DNA of 10,376 bases from Rhodospirillales bacterium. Its GTDB lineage: Bacteria; Pseudomonadota; Alphaproteobacteria; Rhodospirillales; Defluviicoccaceae. The notes below the pieces were generated by a model, which searched no databases, was not told where the DNA came from, and saw only the letters and a program-made list of their open reading frames with translations. The DNA lies in contig JAHCKI010000063.1 in assembly GCA_026125865.1 (NCBI GenBank), positions 1 to 10,376 on the forward strand, read 5' to 3'. Of the stretch, positions 7,504 to 10,376 are shown one piece after another. The translations under genes and the position numbers were made by a program. The first letter of the stretch is position 1, and each line of letters begins with the position of its first letter.

Positions 7504-7995
7504 TCAATCAGAAGCGGTATCGGGGACTGACAGCACGTGCTCGGCGTGAACTCGGCCTTCCAATTGCTGATAACGTTCCGTCACCCGATTAATCTTGTCG
7601 CTGAGTGAGCGCATGACCGCCAACGCGGCGTCGCGGTTTTCGGTCACCAGCTGCAGAAACACGCTCGCGTCGATCTTTAATACCTTGAGTTCGGTCTTGG
7701 CGCGGATCGTCGCCGTTCGCGACTGATTGAGAATAATGGCCATTTCGCCAAAAAGATCATGCCGAGCAAGCGTGCCGACGGAGATCTGCCGCCCGCCCCG
7801 AGCGGCCAGCACTTCGACCTCACCCTCATCGATGATGTACGCGCCATCGGCGGGATCTCCTTCCTGAAACAACTCCTCGCCAGCTTCAAACGTCAAATAG
7901 ATGCTGGAAAATGCAAGCAACTTGAGTCGGCTCGGATCAAGCTTGCAAAACAGAGGCAGGCTCCGCAAAACCGTTATGGCATCACCATACTGCAC
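7504..7995 (-). CDS. Stand-alone cyclic-nucleotide-binding domain protein
   Basis: The protein has 163 residues and consists of one CRP-type cyclic-nucleotide-binding domain (about 12-125) followed by a helix (120-150). It has no DNA-binding helix-turn-helix and no membrane segment. The phosphate-binding cassette is FGEMAIILNQSRTATI (82-97), with the conserved E84 for the ribose and R93 for the cyclic phosphate, so cAMP or cGMP binding is plausible. The structural glycines of the beta-roll (G39, G46, G58) are present. It probably acts as a ligand-sensing partner rather than a transcription factor. The start is GTG at 7993-7995, preceded by a strong AAAGGAG at 8003-8009 with 7-nt spacing. The gene begins 35 nt after the stop of the ABC protein, which points to co-transcription and to a regulatory link with that membrane protein. 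Confidence 0.93.
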   Translation of the reverse strand: MQYGDAITVLRSLPLFCKLDPSRLKLLAFSSIYLTFEAGEELFQEGDPADGAYIIDEGEVEVLAARGGRQISVGTLARHDLFGEMAIILNQSRTATIRAKTELKVLKIDASVFLQLVTENRDAALAVMRSLSDKINRVTERYQQLEGRVHAEHVLSVPDTASD

Positions 7996-8002
7996 AACAC
8001 CG

Positions 8003-8009
8003 CTCCTTT
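8003..8009 (-). promoter_or_regulatory. Strong ribosome-binding site for the GTG-started CNBD gene
   Basis: AAAGGAG on the minus strand is seven bases before GTG at 7995. It decides the start codon, since no ATG is available at this spacing. A nearby GTG at 7998-8000 is out of frame. Confidence 0.8.
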
Positions 8010-8030
8010 GAAATCTTCTCGTCGGTCGGG

Positions 8031-10376
8031 CTATACGCCTTTCGACAAGTCTCCCCTTCGCGGTTGCTCAGTCGGAAACGGGCGAAGTTCTTTTTGGTCA
8101 ATAATCTTACCGTTCTCCATCGTTATCACACGGTCGAAAACTGGTTCTTCGGGTTCAATGCTCGAAGTCCAAACCAAGCCGGTGTTGCCGAGACTCTCGA
8201 TCAATTTCTTCATGATGACCTTTTGGCTTCCCGGGTCAAGGGTAGCCAACGCCTGGTCGATGATGAGAAGGTCGGGCCGCTTCAGCAAGGCACGGGCGAG
8301 CGCGACTTTTTGTCGCTGCGCCGCCGATAACCGGCTGCCGCCGATACCCACCGAAAATTGCAGTCCAAGCTCAATGACCGAGCGCCCGAGTTCCAAAGAA
8401 GCGATGGTCTCGCCGATGAGTTCACCAACCACTCGCTGGCTTTGAGGGCGTCCATACACAAGACGGCCAAACAGGATATTGTCCTGTACCGAAGCTGCCG
8501 CATTGTATTCTTCCTGGTTAAAAAACGCGACGGCGCCGCACAAATTTTCGGGAAGTCCCTGGGCAAATGCGTGGCGCGCTTCCAGCAATCGCGCCACACC
8601 CTCCTCGTTGAGGAGACCGAGACGGTGACGCGCCGGCACCAGAAGGAACGGAACCGCCAGAAGCTGCTGTCGATCACTCCGAGTCAACATATCAATGCCG
8701 TCATTGCCGGCACGGCGGACAATCGCCTCATACTCGGGAAGTGCCTCGACGCTGATGAAGCTGAAGCGTTCAAAGATTTCGTCACCGGGCGCCACATCGC
8801 GGAACAAGTCGACCAGGATACGGGCAGCCCGCAAACCTATGGTCACGAAATCGTCGATCAGCCCGACCTTCTTGAGCACCGAAATCATGTAAGGGTTTTC
8901 GGCGATATGTTGGAGATCGAACTCTTCGCCCACGGGCGACCCGAACAGGATGTTTTCGGCCACCGACATGTTGGAGTTGTAGCGCTGACGATCGAAGGGC
9001 TCGACCAGACCGGCATATTTTGGTGCCTGAAGCCGCTCATGGAGCATGGCGCGAGCTTCCAGGATCTTATTGCTCAGATCGCGTTTGTTTTCCGGGTCGA
9101 CAACGCTCTGCAAGCCGAAGGAAAAGAGATCGGAATCCAATTGCGCGATTTCGAGAGTCTCAATCGCGCGGTCAAGTAACTCCTCAGTATCCTTGGCGCC
9201 GATCGTCGCGTAATCGATCCAGTCCGCATCAAGGTCGCTGTCCGTGTTGCCTGACCTTTGCGCCTCCTCAACGAATTTCTGACGTTCCGCAAGGCGTTCG
9301 TCGTTCTGGTAAACGGCGGGAATAAGTGGTTGATGGCGAAGGCCGTAGAAAAGGTTGTCTCGTAGCGTGCCCAGGAATGGGGTCATCCCGTTGCCAACAT
9401 ATCCAATACGGCGCCCGGTGACGGATTGGGGCAAGTTGGCCAAATTCTGTGTGCCGATTTTGATGCTACCAGCGGTCGGCATCAGCAATCGCGCAAGAAG
9501 TTTGGCCAAGCCGGAAGTGCCGGCACCCTCCGGACCGACCAGCACCAACTTCTCGCCAATATGGAAGCTGAAACCGACCCCGTCGACGACCTTTAGGCCA
9601 CCCTCTTCCTCCAAGCTGAGATTAGAACAAATCACTTTCCCTTCAAGGTGGAAAACGTCACCATCGGAAACCTCCTGCAACTTTTCGTCCAACATGCCGA
9701 CCGGCCGAAATTGTTCGACGATCTGCTCATACTTGATGCGGCTGTCTTCCTTGAGCTGATACCAGGAGAGCAATTCCTTCCAGGGTGCCGACAGATCCTT
9801 GTAGGCAGCGAGCACGGCAACAAGCGCGCCGAATGTCAGTTCGCCGGCAATCACCAAATAACCGCCGATGGAGAAAAAGAAGAAAGGCGTAAGTTGGCCA
9901 ATAAAATTGTTCAAGAACTTGATTAAAAATTTCTTACGATAGATTTCAAAACGGATTACGTAGATCGTACCGAGCCAGCGGGAGATATCGGCCCGTTCCA
10001 ATTCGGCGGTATCATTGGCGTGAATGCTTTCGACGTTGGCCACGACTTCACCGATACGCTCCGACAGCTTGCGCACGGTGCGTACCCGCTCCTTGGCCAG
10101 CAAATTGACCTGCCGCTGGATCTTGGGAATGACATACGCCTGAACCGGAATGAGGGCGACGGCGGCGAGGCCGAGGATCGGGTCCTGTACGAACATGAAC
10201 ACCAGTAGGGTGAGCATGGTTCCGCCTTCGAACGCCGGCAACGCAACGGCATCCCCGACGAACCCACCCAAGGGTTCCACCTCGGAGGTGATCATCGCGA
10301 TGATTTCGCCCTGGGACGTTTTCCGAAAATGTGGCAACGGGAATCGCAGCACGGACGTGAACAACTGATAGCGAAG
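8031..10376 (-). CDS. Unusual ABC exporter-like membrane protein with expanded, degenerate ATPase half (5'-truncated)
   Basis: This ABC protein combines membrane and nucleotide-binding parts on one chain. The frame is open to the right edge. Numbering from the TTG at 10364, 777 residues are seen, and roughly the first two membrane helices are missing. Residues 1-220 are the end of a type I exporter membrane domain, with helices near 50-80 and 150-190 and an intracellular helix about 85-130. The ATPase half begins near 240: Walker A position GPEGAGTS (277-284), a first Q-loop-like region GYVGNGM (321-327), signature LSAAQ (679-683), Walker B LLIIDQ (699-704) and D-loop ATLD. The distance from Walker A to the signature is about 400 residues, against roughly 100-120 in ordinary ABC proteins. 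The insert holds DWIDY (381-385), FSFISVEALPE (534-544) and ARHRLGLL (578-585). Walker A Lys is Thr, catalytic Glu is Gln, and the switch His is Ser. I believe similar large proteins occur in other alphaproteobacteria, but substrate and role are unknown to me. The CNBD gene follows 35 nt downstream. Confidence 0.9.
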   Translation of the reverse strand, partial: LRYQLFTSVLRFPLPHFRKTSQGEIIAMITSEVEPLGGFVGDAVALPAFEGGTMLTLLVFMFVQDPILGLAAVALIPVQAYVIPKIQRQVNLLAKERVRTVRKLSERIGEVVANVESIHANDTAELERADISRWLGTIYVIRFEIYRKKFLIKFLNNFIGQLTPFFFFSIGGYLVIAGELTFGALVAVLAAYKDLSAPWKELLSWYQLKEDSRIKYEQIVEQFRPVGMLDEKLQEVSDGDVFHLEGKVICSNLSLEEEGGLKVVDGVGFSFHIGEKLVLVGPEGAGTSGLAKLLARLLMPTAGSIKIGTQNLANLPQSVTGRRIGYVGNGMTPFLGTLRDNLFYGLRHQPLIPAVYQNDERLAERQKFVEEAQRSGNTDSDLDADWIDYATIGAKDTEELLDRAIETLEIAQLDSDLFSFGLQSVVDPENKRDLSNKILEARAMLHERLQAPKYAGLVEPFDRQRYNSNMSVAENILFGSPVGEEFDLQHIAENPYMISVLKKVGLIDDFVTIGLRAARILVDLFRDVAPGDEIFERFSFISVEALPEYEAIVRRAGNDGIDMLTRSDRQQLLAVPFLLVPARHRLGLLNEEGVARLLEARHAFAQGLPENLCGAVAFFNQEEYNAAASVQDNILFGRLVYGRPQSQRVVGELIGETIASLELGRSVIELGLQFSVGIGGSRLSAAQRQKVALARALLKRPDLLIIDQALATLDPGSQKVIMKKLIESLGNTGLVWTSSIEPEEPVFDRVITMENGKIIDQKELRPFPTEQPRRGDLSKGV
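8277..9407 (-). repeat. Three diverged repeats of the Q-loop/helical-subdomain segment inside the ABC protein
   Basis: Three stretches of the ABC protein can be aligned by eye, numbering residues from 10364. Each starts with a Q-loop-like block ending in a D/E-N-[IL]-[LF]-[FY]-G motif: residues 321-341, 455-475 and 612-633. Blocks two and three share Y-N-x(4)-S-V-x-x-N-I-L-F-G. Each is followed by a helical part with a G-L-[QR] motif (417-419, 510-512, 667-669). Copies one and three continue into a signature-like L-S followed by an A-R-A-[ML]-L helix. Only the third copy carries recognisable signature and Walker B motifs. The DNA copies are strongly diverged, so this is an old duplication rather than a fresh repeat. 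Confidence 0.6.

Noticed and set aside
6969..7592. Plus-strand open frame of 207 codons opposite the permease and its upstream gap
   Set aside because: It is antisense to the permease, rich in His, Gln, Asn and Arg, and has no recognisable domain or ribosome-binding site.
10362..10364. TTG as the start codon of the ABC gene
   Set aside because: The frame stays open to the window edge and the following residues begin in the middle of a type I exporter membrane domain, so the true start lies to the right of the window.

Overview
The window looks like a chromosomal segment of an alphaproteobacterium, probably close to Rhodospirillales. The evidence is a moderately high GC content, a serC-serA operon with the alphaproteobacterial form of SerC, and a short structured serC leader of the kind described from that class. 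The exact lineage is inferred. I see no mobile elements, rRNA, tRNA or CRISPR array. Both window edges cut a gene.

Layout. (1) 1-1680 (+): the 3' part of a long-chain acyl-CoA synthetase whose N-terminus lies to the left. (2) 1770-4590 (-): serC followed by serA, the first two committed enzymes of serine synthesis in reverse map order. They share a strong sigma70-type promoter (4651-4679) and a roughly 54-nt leader with two hairpins next to the serC ribosome-binding site. A 19-bp near-perfect palindrome (4686-4704) lies just upstream of the promoter. (3) 4867-5573 (+): two small genes transcribed divergently from serC. The first encodes a predicted secreted lipoprotein with a conserved C-terminal domain that resembles small bacterial RNase toxins. 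The second encodes an acidic 87-residue partner of unknown function. (4) 5526-7403 (-): an SLC13/DASS-type permease with two central TrkA-C (RCK_C) domains. Its 3' end overlaps the small acidic gene tail to tail. (5) 7504-7995 (-): a stand-alone cyclic-nucleotide-binding protein. (6) 8031-10376 (-): a large, very unusual ABC-type membrane protein, cut by the right edge.

The ABC protein and the cyclic-nucleotide-binding protein are 35 nt apart and almost certainly co-transcribed. The permease follows after 100 nt without a visible terminator and may belong to the same unit. The most interesting object is the ABC protein. Its nucleotide-binding half has the Walker A lysine, the catalytic glutamate and the switch histidine all replaced. 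Between Walker A and the signature motif it carries a large insertion made of diverged repeats of the Q-loop/helical-subdomain segment. The serC leader and the lipoprotein/acidic-protein pair are the next best leads.
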